This document shows, in pieces, positions 34,129-42,809 of a stretch of 64,000 nucleotides of DNA. The notes beneath the pieces were generated by a model, which was given only the letters and a program-made list of their open reading frames with translations, was not told the origin of the DNA and made no database searches. Within the stretch, counting starts at the first letter, position 1, and every line of letters begins with the position of its first letter. The position numbers and the translations under genes were made by a program. Location of the stretch: the NCBI RefSeq assembly GCF_016863295.1, contig NZ_BOOP01000029.1:62001-126000 (forward strand), in the 5' to 3' direction. Source of the stretch: Planotetraspora phitsanulokensis. GTDB taxonomy: Bacteria; Actinomycetota; Actinomycetes; Streptosporangiales; Streptosporangiaceae.

Positions 34129-35352
34129 TCAGCCTGCGGCGGCGACCACCTCGATCTCGATGAGCAGGCCCGGCTGGAACAGGCGGGAGACCTCCACGGT
34201 GGTGCTGGCCGGGGGCTCGCCGGTGAAGTACCGGCTCCGGACGTCGCGGTGCTCGCCGAGCAGCGACATGTCGGTCACGAACGTCCGCACGTGGAGCACC
34301 CGGTCGAACGACGATCCCTGGTCCTCGAGGATGCGCCCCAGGTTGGCGTAGATGAACTCGCTCTGGCGGGCCATGTCGCCCTCACCCACGACCTGGCCCT
34401 TCTCGTCGAGGGACACCTGTCCGGACACGAACAGGAGGTCGCCTGTCCGGGTGGCGTGCGAGTAGTACCCGTTGGTGGCGGGGACGGCCGCCGGGTTGAT
34501 CTTCAGCACCGGCTGGGCCGGCGCTTCGGGGGCGGGGGCGTCCAGGGCCGCGGTGAAGATGGCGGTGACGTCCTGCCCGCCCAGCCCGTCCCGGACGGCC
34601 TGGGCCAGCCGGTCCCGGGCCGCTGCCGTCACGGTCTGCGCCGCTCCCGGTCCTTCGCCCGCCAGTCGCAGGTCCTTGGCCGCCAGTCCGAGCGCGTAGC
34701 CGGTGGGCGGCGGGCCCGACTCGACCGCGGGACGGACGCGGTCGACGAGCCCCGCGAGGGCGGTGCCCGACAGCGTGTCCAGGAAGTCCGAACGGTCCAG
34801 GCCGAGCGCCCGCACGTAGGCCAGGTTCTCCGCCAGCATCACCTGGGCGGAGACGATCGCGCTCATCACGGCGAGCTTCAGCGCCGCCCCCGCGCCGACG
34901 GGACCGGCGTGCCTGATCGTCCCGAAGATCGTGAGCACGTCGTCGACACTGGCGAGATCCTCGGACGCGCCGCCCGCGAGGATGGTCAGCGTGCCGTCGG
35001 CGGCCGGCTTCAGGCTGCCGAGCACGGGAGCGTCGACGAGCCGCACGGACCCGGGGAGCAGGTCGCGCAGCCGCGCCACCGCCTCCGGCCCGATGGTGGA
35101 CATCTCCACGAACACCGACCCGGGCCGCAGCCCCGGCAGCGCGGCCCTGGCGACCTCGTCCACGGCCGCGGGATCGCTGAGCATCGTCACGACCAGATCG
35201 GCGTCCGCGACGGCGTCGGCGGGGGAGGAGGCGATATGCGCGCCGGGAAGCTCCTTCGGCGTCCGGTTCCACACGGTGACCTTGTGGCCGGCGTCCACGA
35301 GCCGCCCGGCCATGAGAGCGCCCATGCGCCCCAATCCAAGAAAGGCAATCAT
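34129..35352 (-). CDS. 3-hydroxyisobutyrate-dehydrogenase-like NAD(P) enzyme fused to a Rid (YjgF) domain
   Basis: A 407-aa fusion. Residues 1-~275 are a beta-hydroxyacid dehydrogenase/imine-reductase-type protein (GLGRMGALMAGRLVDAGHKV at the start, candidate catalytic Lys159). Residues ~284-407 are a Rid-family domain (GDLLFVSGQVSLDEKGQVVG, NLGRILEDQGSSFDRVLHV, VEVSRLFQPGLLIEIEVVA). The Rid Arg that binds the imine acid carboxylate is replaced: PASTT has Ser383 where RidA has Arg. A dehydrogenase joined to an enamine/imine-handling domain suggests chemistry through an imine. It is divergent from a LysR regulator. Confidence 0.88.
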   Translation of the reverse strand: MIAFLGLGRMGALMAGRLVDAGHKVTVWNRTPKELPGAHIASSPADAVADADLVVTMLSDPAAVDEVARAALPGLRPGSVFVEMSTIGPEAVARLRDLLPGSVRLVDAPVLGSLKPAADGTLTILAGGASEDLASVDDVLTIFGTIRHAGPVGAGAALKLAVMSAIVSAQVMLAENLAYVRALGLDRSDFLDTLSGTALAGLVDRVRPAVESGPPPTGYALGLAAKDLRLAGEGPGAAQTVTAAARDRLAQAVRDGLGGQDVTAIFTAALDAPAPEAPAQPVLKINPAAVPATNGYYSHATRTGDLLFVSGQVSLDEKGQVVGEGDMARQSEFIYANLGRILEDQGSSFDRVLHVRTFVTDMSLLGEHRDVRSRYFTGEPPASTTVEVSRLFQPGLLIEIEVVAAAG

Positions 35353-35364
35353 GCGACGACGCTA

Positions 35365-35389
35365 TTGGTGAACCGTCCCATTCCACCAA
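35365..35389. promoter_or_regulatory. Candidate LysR operator
   Basis: TTGGTG-N13-CACCAA in the 71-bp divergent gap between the dehydrogenase-Rid fusion and the LysR gene. Dyads of this size in a LysR divergent promoter are the usual binding site; assignment is by position. Confidence 0.55.
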
Positions 35390-35423
35390 CGAGTAGATTG
35401 CATGCGGCGCATTCCTCCCACTC

Positions 35424-36368
35424 ATGGATGGACGGATGTTCGAGACGGACATGCTCCGGCTGCTCGACGTCGTGGCCCGTACGGGCTCCTTCACGGCGGC
35501 GGCGACGGAGCTCAACTACACCCAGTCGGCCGTCTCCAGGCGCGTGGCGACGCTGGAGGCCGAGGCGGGCGGCCCGCTCTTCGAGCGGCTCCCTCGCGGC
35601 GTACGGCTCACGCCCGCCGGCAACGCGCTCCACCGGCACGCCTGCGACGTGCTCAATCGGCTCGCGCGGGCGGAGGAGGAACTGGCCGCCATCCAGCGGG
35701 GCACGGGCGGTCGGCTGAGGGTCGGCGCGTTCGCGACGGCCAACGCCGCGCTGGTGCCCGGTGCGCTCCGCGACTTCCGGGAGGTCTTTCCCGGGGTCGC
35801 CGTCGGCCTGGTCGAGGGCCTGAGCGGTGAGCTCATGGAGGGCGTCGCGGACGGCATGATCGACATCGCGGTGGTCAGCGACTACTTCGCCGGCGTGCCG
35901 CTGGGGGACGAGACCGAGATCACGCCGCTGCTCGAGGACGAGCTGCTGATCGCGCTGCCCGCCGACCACCGGCTCGCCGGGGCGGACGTGGTCGACCTGC
36001 GTGATCTGCGGGACGAGAGCTGGATCGCCGGCGCCCAGCCCGACGGCACGACGACGCTTGGGGAGGCGTGTGCCAGGGCGGGCTTCACTCCGCGGGTCGA
36101 GGTCCGGATCGGCGAGTGGACGGGCAAGCTCGGCTACGTCGCCGCCGGGCTCGGGATCACGATGGTGCCCGCCATGGCGGCGCCCGCCGTACGGGCCGAT
36201 CTGGCGCTGCGGCCGCTCGGCGACTTCGCGCCACGCAGGACTGTCTACGCGGCCCTGCCGCGCCCCGCGCTGGCGTCGGCCCGGGCGCTCCTCGGCTTCC
36301 TCCGGCGCGGCCTCCCGCTGACGGCCGGGTCGCACCTGCCGGCGGCGCCTGCTGGACGTTTCGCCTGA
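35424..36368 (+). CDS. LysR family transcriptional regulator
   Basis: A 314-aa protein with an N-terminal HTH (MLRLLDVVARTGSFTAAATE, QSAVSRRVATLEAEAGGPLF) and a periplasmic-binding-like effector domain (GRLRVGAFATANAALVPGAL and onward). It is divergent from the dehydrogenase-Rid fusion and is the likely activator of that gene. An ATG four codons downstream is an alternative start. Confidence 0.93.
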   Translation: MDGRMFETDMLRLLDVVARTGSFTAAATELNYTQSAVSRRVATLEAEAGGPLFERLPRGVRLTPAGNALHRHACDVLNRLARAEEELAAIQRGTGGRLRVGAFATANAALVPGALRDFREVFPGVAVGLVEGLSGELMEGVADGMIDIAVVSDYFAGVPLGDETEITPLLEDELLIALPADHRLAGADVVDLRDLRDESWIAGAQPDGTTTLGEACARAGFTPRVEVRIGEWTGKLGYVAAGLGITMVPAMAAPAVRADLALRPLGDFAPRRTVYAALPRPALASARALLGFLRRGLPLTAGSHLPAAPAGRFA

Positions 36369-36395
36369 TATCCCGCCGATTGGGAGAATGGATCC

Positions 36396-37403
36396 GTGTA
36401 CGACGGCTTCGCATATATCGGCGGATATCTGGCCACCGGACTGCGCGACGTGACCACCGACCTGGCCGCGCTGGACGGCTCCGGCTGGTGGGCCGTCGTG
36501 GTGTCCTACGAAGGCAAGGTCACCTGCGCCCGGTTCGAGGACGTGCGGCGCGCTCCGCTGCCGGCCGCGACGCGGCCCTGGCGCGGGCCGGACAGGGACG
36601 CCTGGCGCAGCTCGCTCGGCCGGGAGGGCTACGAGGAGGGCGTCCGCAGAATCAGGGACTACATCGAGCAGGGCGAGGTCTACCAGGCGAACCTCTGCCG
36701 GGTGTTGTCGGCGCCGCTCCCCGGTCCCGCCGATCCGCTCGCCCTGGCCGTACGGCTGGCCGAGGGCAACCCCGCCCCGTACGCCGCGGTGATCGACGTT
36801 CCGGGACTCGCGGTCGTGTCCGCCTCGCCGGAGCTGTTCCTGTCGCGCCGGGGCGACGTGGTCGAGTCGCGGCCGATCAAGGGAACCGGGGCGACCGCGA
36901 GTGACCTCCTGGAGAAGGACTATCCCGAGAACCTCATGATCGTGGATCTCGTGCGGAACGACCTCGGGCGGGTCGCCACGGTAGGCTCTGTGTCGGTGCC
37001 CTCACTCTTCGAGATCGAGGAGCACCCCGGGCTGGTGCACCTGGTGTCGACGGTGCGGGCGAGACTGGCGGACGGGATGGGCTGGCCCGAACTGTTCGCC
37101 GCGACCTTCCCTCCCGGCTCGGTGACGGGAGCGCCGAAATCCTCGGCGCTGAGCATCATCAACGAGCTCGAACCCGAGCCCCGGGGTCCATACTGTGGGG
37201 CGGTGGGCTGGGTCGACGCCGACCGGCGCGAAGCGGCGCTGGCCGTGGGCATCCGGACCTTCTGGATCGAGCACGACACGATCCGGTTCGGCACGGGGGC
37301 GGGCATCACGTGGGGTTCGGACCCGCGGCTGGAGTGGGAAGAGACGGAGCTCAAGGCCGCCCGGCTCATCGGACTCGCGTCACGGAACGAGCCGGAAGCA
37401 TAG
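36396..37403 (+). CDS. pabB: Aminodeoxychorismate synthase component I (chorismate-binding)
   Basis: A 335-aa chorismate-utilising enzyme: YIEQGEVYQANLCRVL, ESRPIKGTGATASD, NLMIVDLVRNDLGRVA, HLVSTVRARL and FPPGSVTGAPKSSAL are the conserved blocks. It makes 4-amino-4-deoxychorismate for folate or p-aminobenzoate-derived products. The gene for the lyase step follows directly, which favours PabB over anthranilate synthase. No glutamine amidotransferase (PabA) gene is adjacent. Confidence 0.9.
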   Translation: MYDGFAYIGGYLATGLRDVTTDLAALDGSGWWAVVVSYEGKVTCARFEDVRRAPLPAATRPWRGPDRDAWRSSLGREGYEEGVRRIRDYIEQGEVYQANLCRVLSAPLPGPADPLALAVRLAEGNPAPYAAVIDVPGLAVVSASPELFLSRRGDVVESRPIKGTGATASDLLEKDYPENLMIVDLVRNDLGRVATVGSVSVPSLFEIEEHPGLVHLVSTVRARLADGMGWPELFAATFPPGSVTGAPKSSALSIINELEPEPRGPYCGAVGWVDADRREAALAVGIRTFWIEHDTIRFGTGAGITWGSDPRLEWEETELKAARLIGLASRNEPEA

Positions 37404-37417
37404 AGATGGAGTTGGAG

Positions 37418-38248
37418 ATGGCTGTACCCATCTGGGTGAACGGGGACCTCGTGGACCCCGGCAAGGCCGTGGTCTCGGTGTTCGACCACGGGCTCATGGT
37501 CGGCGACGGCGTTTTCGAGACGATCAAGAGCGTCGAGGGCGAGGCCTTCGCGCTCACGCGCCACCTCGACCGGCTCGCACTGTCGGCCAAGCGCATGGAC
37601 CTCCCCGAGCCCGACCTGGCCTCGATCGCCGACGGCGTCCGCCGCTGCCTCGCCGCCGCCCCGAAGTGGCCGCTGGCCAGGATCAGGATCACCTACACGA
37701 GCGGGCCGGGCCCGCTGGGCTCCGACCGCGGCTCGGACGGGCCGAGCGTGATCATCATCGTCGGCGAGCAGAAGCCGTTCCCCGCGACCGCGGACGTCAC
37801 CGTCGTGCCGTGGCCCCGCAACGAGCGCGGCGCGCTCGCGGGCGTCAAGAGCACGTCCTACGGTGACAACGCCAAGGCGCTCGCGTACGCCAAGGAGCGC
37901 GGCGGCGCCGAGGCGATCTTCGAGAACCTGGCCGGCAACCTGTGCGAGGGCACCGGGAGCAACATCTTCATCGTGACCGGCGGGCGGCTGATCACGCCGA
38001 CGCTGGACTCCGGCTGCCTGGCCGGCGTCACCCGCGCGCTCACGCTGGAGTGGTACGGCGGCGAGGAGACCGACGTGCCGATCTCGGCGCTGTACGAGGC
38101 CGAGGAGGCGTTCCTCACCTCCACCACGCGGGACGTCCAGCCGATCAACCTCGTGAACGGCACCGCGCTGCCGCAGGCGCCGGGTCCGATCACGCGGGCG
38201 GCCATGAAGGCGTTCGCCGAGCGGTCGGCCGCCGACGTCGATCCGTGA
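37418..38248 (+). CDS. pabC: Aminodeoxychorismate lyase (class IV PLP enzyme)
   Basis: A 276-aa fold-type IV PLP enzyme: WVNGDLVDPGKAVVSVFDHG, DGVFETIKSVEG, the PLP lysine in GVKSTSYGDNAKAL, and EGTGSNIFIVTGGRL. It releases pyruvate from aminodeoxychorismate to give p-aminobenzoate. A branched-chain aminotransferase-like role is the alternative, but the pabB neighbour argues for PabC. The ATG at 37418 has GGAG six bases upstream; the ATG at 37406 is possible. Confidence 0.88.
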   Translation: MAVPIWVNGDLVDPGKAVVSVFDHGLMVGDGVFETIKSVEGEAFALTRHLDRLALSAKRMDLPEPDLASIADGVRRCLAAAPKWPLARIRITYTSGPGPLGSDRGSDGPSVIIIVGEQKPFPATADVTVVPWPRNERGALAGVKSTSYGDNAKALAYAKERGGAEAIFENLAGNLCEGTGSNIFIVTGGRLITPTLDSGCLAGVTRALTLEWYGGEETDVPISALYEAEEAFLTSTTRDVQPINLVNGTALPQAPGPITRAAMKAFAERSAADVDP

Positions 38249-38284
38249 GTCCGGTCGTTTCGGTCAGGTTCCGCCCGATCCGGC

Positions 38285-38360
38285 TCCGCTCGGGGCGGGT
38301 TCCGCTCGGTCAGGCTCCGCTCGGGCGGGTTCCGCTCGGTCAGGCACCGCTCGGTCAGGC
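38285..38360. repeat. Tandem 15-bp repeat TCCGCTCGGTCAGGC
   Basis: About five units alternating between TCCGCTCGGTCAGGC and TCCGCTCGGGCGGGT, the last two with ACCGCTCGGTCAGGC. It fills the space between the converging pabC and LVIVD-protein genes and runs into the last codons of the latter. Confidence 0.88.
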
Positions 38361-39791
38361 ACCGCCGTACGAATGCTGGCTCTGCGCGTTGAGCTCCGTC
38401 ATCCGGACCGACTTCGCGGGGTCGGTGAGGGGGTCGTCGACGCGCAGGACGTCGAGGCCCTTGGTGATGTCGCTCGAGTAGATGTAGCCGTTGTAGTAGT
38501 ACGCCGACCAGGAGCCGCCGAGTTGGAGGCCGCGCCTCAGCGGCCCGCGCTCGAAGTACGCGATCTCCTTGGGATTGTCGGAGTCGGTGAAGTCGAAGAC
38601 AGAGACGCCGCCCATGTACCAGGCCTGGACCATGATGTCCCGGCCTGGGACCGGGATGAGCGACCCGTTGTGGGCCACGCAGTTCTCGTCCGCGGTCTGG
38701 ATCCGGGGGATCTTGAAGTAGCCGCGCCGTACGAGCTCGTGGCCGGGCGTGATCTCGTAGACCGCGTCCGCGCCCTTGGTGGGCTCACCCGACGCGCCGC
38801 ACGTGGCGGCCAGCCCGCCGCCGAGCTCGTCACTGAAGACCACCTTGGTCCCCGCGTCGTTGAACGTCGCCGAGTGCCAGATGGAGAAGTTCTCCTTGTC
38901 GCTCACCAGTTGGAGTAGGCGCGGTTTCACCGGGTCGGAGACGTCCATCAGGATGCCGTCGCCGAAGCAGGCCCCGGCCGCCAGGCCCTTCTCCGGGTAG
39001 ACCGTGATGTCGTGGCATCCCGCCGAGGGGAAGTCCTCGTTCTCGTCGATCACGCGGTCTTTGAGGATCTCGGGCTTGGCGACGACCCGTGCGCTCGCGG
39101 GCTCCTTCATCGGTACCTCGACGATGGAGATGTTCTCGTGCGGCTCGGGGCAGCCCTTCGAGCCGGGGATGGGCCCGGGAGAGGCCACGTAGAGGTACAG
39201 CGTGCCGGCGTCCTTCCCCGGGACGATCGTGTGGGTGTGCGATCCGCATTCGGTCCGCACGGCCGAGACGTACTTGGGATGGGTCTTGTCCGCGATGTCG
39301 AAGATCCGGATGCCCTCCCACTCGGAGTCGCTCAAGGGGTCGGCCGGCGTGCTCGCGCATGTGTCGTCCGACCGCGGCTCGTCGATCGAGAGGAACAGCA
39401 GATCACCGGAGACGGAGACGTCGTTCTGACCGCCCGGGCACTCGACCTGGGCCACCGCCTTGGGGTGGGTGGGATCGCCGATGTCGTGGACGGTGAACCC
39501 CTCGTAGTTGCCGACGAAGGCGTAGTCACCCTGGAATGCCAGGTCGGTGCCCCAGGCCTCCGGGCCGTTGAAGGGCGCCTGCGGGGGCACGTTGGCGATC
39601 ACCTTCATGTTGGGGCTGTGACCGATCGCGTCCTCGCTGAGGTCGGACACCGTCGTGCCCGTGCCCGTACCCGTGGCCGTCGGCTTCGCGGAGAGCGCCG
39701 ACCGCGTCGGTGACGGGGATTCGGCCGTCGTGCACGCGGCCGCGGGGATGAGGACGACGGCCAGAACGGCCGCGGCGATCGGTCGTTTCAC
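38355..39791 (-). CDS. LVIVD-repeat secreted lipoprotein (beta-propeller)
   Basis: A 478-aa exported protein with lipobox PAAAC (Cys20), a Ser/Thr/Pro-rich spacer, then repeated propeller units of the LVIVD type (YAFVGNYEGFTVHDIGDPTHPKAV split over the repeat, GIRIFDIADKTHPKYV, VSVFDFTDSDNPKEIAYF). The phrase 'D..DP..P' recurs at blade ends. Surface-exposed binding or scaffold role. The GTG start follows GGGGG. Divergent from a DUF305 gene with almost no gap. Confidence 0.88.
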   Translation of the reverse strand: MKRPIAAAVLAVVLIPAAACTTAESPSPTRSALSAKPTATGTGTGTTVSDLSEDAIGHSPNMKVIANVPPQAPFNGPEAWGTDLAFQGDYAFVGNYEGFTVHDIGDPTHPKAVAQVECPGGQNDVSVSGDLLFLSIDEPRSDDTCASTPADPLSDSEWEGIRIFDIADKTHPKYVSAVRTECGSHTHTIVPGKDAGTLYLYVASPGPIPGSKGCPEPHENISIVEVPMKEPASARVVAKPEILKDRVIDENEDFPSAGCHDITVYPEKGLAAGACFGDGILMDVSDPVKPRLLQLVSDKENFSIWHSATFNDAGTKVVFSDELGGGLAATCGASGEPTKGADAVYEITPGHELVRRGYFKIPRIQTADENCVAHNGSLIPVPGRDIMVQAWYMGGVSVFDFTDSDNPKEIAYFERGPLRRGLQLGGSWSAYYYNGYIYSSDITKGLDVLRVDDPLTDPAKSVRMTELNAQSQHSYGGA

Positions 39792-39821
39792 AGTGCCCCC
39801 ATGCTCGTGAATTGGTTCAGT

Positions 39822-40481
39822 ATGGAACCTATGTTGGGGAGCAGGGCGGCGTGCGGTGCTTTCATAACGCTTGCGCTGACATCGGGTGCCGTGCTCACCG
39901 GCTGCTCGCCGGCCGATCAGCCGACCCCGCTGGTCGTCGGCTCACAGGTACCGGTCGTCGTCCCCGGTGGACCAGGAGAGCCAGGCCGTACGGCTCAGCC
40001 GGGGGAGCGCATCGGACAGTCGGAGGCCAGGGCGGCCGCAGCGGACGTGCGCTTCGCCGAGATGATGATTCCGCACCACCGGCAGGCGCTGGAGATGGCG
40101 GCGCTGGCGCCGGACCGGGCCGCCGAGCCCCTGGTCAGGGCCATCGCCCAGCGGATCGAATCTGGGCAGGGGCCGGAGATCGCCGTGATGACGTCCTGGC
40201 TCGAGACGCTCGGCCGTGCTGCTCCTGATGGACACGATCATGGCGAGGCCGGCTACGGCATGGCCACGCTGGAGGAGATGAACCGCCTGCGGGCGGCGAG
40301 GGGCGCGGCCTTCGACGACCTGTTCCTCCGGCTGATGATCAGGCACCACGGAGGCGCGATCACGATGGCGGGGGAGGAACTGGGCAAGGGCCAGGACAGG
40401 GCGATGCGGAAGATGGCGCAGGACGTGATGTCCGGCCAGCAGATCGAGATCGCCCGTATGCGGAAGATCCAGGCGGCCTAG
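39822..40481 (+). CDS. DUF305 family lipoprotein
   Basis: A 219-aa exported protein with lipobox LTGC (Cys28). It carries two His-rich helical motifs typical of DUF305, MIPHHRQALEMAAL and MIRHHGGAITMAGEEL, which form a ferritin-like bundle and may bind metal. ATGs at 39801, 39822 and 39831 are all possible; 39822 leaves some room for a promoter beside the divergent neighbour. DUF305 and LVIVD genes together suggest a shared cell-surface function (inference). Confidence 0.87.
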   Translation: MEPMLGSRAACGAFITLALTSGAVLTGCSPADQPTPLVVGSQVPVVVPGGPGEPGRTAQPGERIGQSEARAAAADVRFAEMMIPHHRQALEMAALAPDRAAEPLVRAIAQRIESGQGPEIAVMTSWLETLGRAAPDGHDHGEAGYGMATLEEMNRLRAARGAAFDDLFLRLMIRHHGGAITMAGEELGKGQDRAMRKMAQDVMSGQQIEIARMRKIQAA

Positions 40482-40533
40482 GCCGGATCAGGAACTTGGG
40501 ACGAGGCTAGGCCGGGGGGCCTGGTCGCCCAGG

Positions 40534-40950
40534 TCAGGAGCTCCAGAGCATGTTGATGAGCTCTTCGTCGAGATCCATGAAGTCTGTCTCCCGCCCGGCG
40601 GGGACGAGCTCGTAGGTGCGATGGAGGAATTCTGTGAGGGGGGCCAGCGGGACCTCGAAGAGGGCCTGGCCGAAGGGGGAGGTGAGACTGATGTTGAGCG
40701 TCCGCTCGCCGTCGGCGCGGGCCGGCCAGACCTGGACGTCGCCGTCGCCCACGCGCCGGACGATGCCGACGGTCAGCAGCTCACGGGCGAAGATCCACTC
40801 CACGGGCTCGTCGTTGCCCACGTGGAACGCCATCCTGATGGCGTAGGGATCCTCGGCGGTGTAGCTCAGTCCGGCGAGGAGAGGGACGGTAGCTCGGTCG
40901 GGGACCACAAGCCGAAGGCCTAGCTCGGCAGAGACGGTGGTGCTGTGCAT
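40534..40950 (-). CDS. ssgB: SsgA/SsgB family sporulation and cell-division regulator
   Basis: A 138-aa protein with the family outline TTVSAELGLRLVVPD, DPYAIRMAFHVGNDEPVEW, VEWIFARELLTVGI, GDVQVWPARADGER and FLHRTYELVPAG. SsgB recruits FtsZ to sporulation septa in Streptomyces, and SsgB-like proteins are the form kept across sporulating actinomycetes. The symbol is given for the SsgB-like subgroup; SsgA-like paralogues cannot be fully separated by eye. Confidence 0.88.
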   Translation of the reverse strand: MHSTTVSAELGLRLVVPDRATVPLLAGLSYTAEDPYAIRMAFHVGNDEPVEWIFARELLTVGIVRRVGDGDVQVWPARADGERTLNISLTSPFGQALFEVPLAPLTEFLHRTYELVPAGRETDFMDLDEELINMLWSS

Positions 40951-41395
40951 CGTCAGCCAAACCTTTTCGTCGTCGGGTCCCCGTATAGGGGCTAATCACT
41001 GCTATGTCGGGTTTCGTTCGCGCTCTCGCTACCGAGGCGAACGAGGAGACCCGTAAGAAAGATTCCGCCTCCGGGCCCTTCTGTAACGCAGATCACAGGT
41101 TGACATTCGGTCACCTACCTGCGCAAACATCACCATCGGGCGCATCTTTTCTCGGGCTTTACCTATCCTTGAACTCTTCCCGGCGGAGCCATTGTGGGCA
41201 AAGGATCTTACGTAGTGCGTATCGGTCGAGCACGATGCTATGACACCACACCGTCACGCCGTGGACTCTCCAGGGAACCTTTCGGCGCCTTTGGTGAACA
41301 TCGGACGATCAGGTCGGCCCGGCCTGCTTTTCGCCAGCACCCCGTAGGTTGCGGTATGGTTTTCCCCGTCGGCACCGCGAGGAGCCGGCCATCCC
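40951..41395. other. Intergenic region between ssgB and tRNA-Val(CAC)
   Basis: About 445 bp with no convincing gene. It must hold the minus-strand ssgB promoter and the plus-strand tRNA promoter. A TTGACA hexamer at 41100-41105 lacks a clear -10 partner at normal spacing. The only longer open frame runs through the tRNA and is not credible. Confidence 0.6.
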
Positions 41396-41470
41396 GGGCG
41401 ATTAGCTCAGCGGGAGAGCGCTTCGTTCACACCGAAGAGGTCACTGGTTCGATCCCAGTATCGCCCACCA
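41396..41470 (+). tRNA. tRNA-Val (anticodon CAC), integration target
   Basis: Complete cloverleaf with acceptor GGGCGAT/ATCGCCC, discriminator A plus encoded CCA. The anticodon stem CTTCG/CGAAG holds loop TTCACAC with anticodon CAC. The 3' 45 bases (41426-41470) are repeated at 61588-61632. So the gene has been rebuilt by an integrated element and should still be functional. Confidence 0.95.
41426..41470 (+). other. attL core (tRNA-Val 3' end)
   Basis: A 45-bp sequence identical to 61588-61632. It runs from the anticodon loop (TTCACACCGAAG) to the CCA end. The flanks diverge at once on both sides (CG versus TA before, A versus C after), which marks the exact crossover limits. Confidence 0.95.
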
Positions 41471-41475
41471 ATCCG

Positions 41476-41509
41476 AAGACCCGCAGAGACCTTGATCTCT
41501 ACGGGTCTT
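41476..41509. terminator. Terminator between tRNA-Val and int
   Basis: AAGACCCG-C-AGAGA pairs with TCTCT-A-CGGGTCTT, 13 bp with one internal mismatch and a 6-nt loop, flanked by A and T runs. It can end both tRNA transcription and the minus-strand int transcript. It belongs to the element, so it has replaced the tRNA's own terminator (see 61649-61681). Confidence 0.85.
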
Positions 41510-41541
41510 ACTGCTGTTCAGAGCTAGTTTTCGCGGAGCGG

Positions 41542-42807
41542 TCAGTCCGCCGCAGTCTCTCCCGCAGGTGGCTCCTGAGCTGGCTTCGCCTGCTCCGTGG
41601 TGATCGAAGTCAGCGAAAAGTCAGCGAAGGCCGCGCGAGCCCTGCCGTACCGCTCGTCCGTACCGTGCGTGTACAGGTTGAGCGTGGTCGAGATCTGCTC
41701 GTGCCCGACGAGGCGCGCGACGTCGTTGACGGGAACCCGATCGGAGATGAGCCAGGTCGCGTAGCAGTGTCGAAGGTCGTGGAACCGAAGGGCCTCCCCG
41801 GCATTCGTGGCAACACACGCGATCGCTTCTGCTTCGGTCAGAAAATCCTTGCTGTGCTCTGATCCGTCCTTGTCCTGCCATACAGCGACAAAAGCGCCGG
41901 AGGCGGTTTTCAGTACGGACCCGACCAGGCCGGCCCGCACCAGCGCGGGGCGCCAGACCCGCGAGCGGAAGAGCGTACGGCGGACTGGACCACCGGCCGT
42001 GTTGGTGAAAACCTCCCCGAGGGGACCAGGCATGTACACCACCTTGTGCGCGGCGAGCAGCTCCGCGACGAACTGAGGTAGTGGCACCTCACGGCGGCCG
42101 GCTTTCGACTTGGGGTAGGGCTTGCTCGTCACGTGTCCGGCGACCTCCACCGCGACGCGTACGACCTTGAGGGTCCGAGTGTCCAGGTCCACCGCATCCC
42201 AACGCAGTCCCGTGGCTTCACCCCAACGCAGTCCGCAGCCGGCGGCCAGGGCCACGAGTGCGCGGTATCGGTCGGGGGCATGTTGGAGGAGTACGGCCAG
42301 TTCGTCGCGACTGATGATGCGATCGTCTCCAGCCTTACGCCGCCGTTTGGGCAGGCGGACGCCTTCCGCGGGGTTGGTGCCGATGATGCGGTCTCTGACC
42401 GCAGCTTTGAGGACCACGGATAGGAGCCGATGACATTCCGCCACGGTGGCCGGTGACAGCCGCTTGCCGAGGTCGCTCACCCAGGTTTGTACGGCCATGT
42501 AATCGATCTTCCCGAGAGGGGTTTCCTGCCAGCGAGGAAGGACGTGGGTCCGCATGATCGAGTCGTCACGGGCCACTGTGGTGATCTCGTGATTCCTGGA
42601 GAGCATCCACGTGCCGGCATACGGTCCGAACTTGCGCTTGGCCGCATGAGGATCGATGTAGGTTCCCCGGTTGAGCGCGGTGCCTACCTCGGACAGGAAC
42701 GCGTCGGCCTCTCGTTTGGTGCGAAAGGTCTTGGCCCGTTGACGGCCCACCTCGTCGCGCCAGTTCGCGCGCCATGTTCCGGCTTTGGTCTTGGTGATGA
42801 AGCCCAA
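41542..42807 (-). CDS. int: Tyrosine recombinase / site-specific integrase
   Basis: A 421-aa integrase. It has an N-terminal AP2-like DNA-binding region (GTWRANWRDEVGRQRAKTF), a core-binding helical domain (~65-150), and a catalytic domain. The catalytic residues are Arg194 (CGLRWGE), His343-x-x-Arg346 (HDLRHCYATWL), His369 (LVGHEQIST) and Tyr379 (LNLYTHG). It inserts and, with Xis, excises the element at tRNA-Val. The start is TTG with GGGAGG upstream, overlapping the end of xis. Confidence 0.95.
   Translation of the reverse strand: MGFITKTKAGTWRANWRDEVGRQRAKTFRTKREADAFLSEVGTALNRGTYIDPHAAKRKFGPYAGTWMLSRNHEITTVARDDSIMRTHVLPRWQETPLGKIDYMAVQTWVSDLGKRLSPATVAECHRLLSVVLKAAVRDRIIGTNPAEGVRLPKRRRKAGDDRIISRDELAVLLQHAPDRYRALVALAAGCGLRWGEATGLRWDAVDLDTRTLKVVRVAVEVAGHVTSKPYPKSKAGRREVPLPQFVAELLAAHKVVYMPGPLGEVFTNTAGGPVRRTLFRSRVWRPALVRAGLVGSVLKTASGAFVAVWQDKDGSEHSKDFLTEAEAIACVATNAGEALRFHDLRHCYATWLISDRVPVNDVARLVGHEQISTTLNLYTHGTDERYGRARAAFADFSLTSITTEQAKPAQEPPAGETAAD
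41606..41625. repeat. Left copy of 20-bp repeat shared with the right end (candidate integrase arm site)
   Basis: GAAGTCAGCGAAAAGTCAGC is identical, and in the same orientation, to 61461-61480. It contains two AGTCAGC units 11 bp apart. Here it lies inside the 3' end of int, 136 bp inside attL. In the excised circle the two copies would flank the att core, as arm-type binding sites do. Confidence 0.75.
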
Positions 42808-42809
42808 CG

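Noticed and set aside
41194-41862. Plus-strand open frame of 222 codons
   Set aside because: It reads through the tRNA-Val gene and antisense to the integrase 3' end, so it is not coding.
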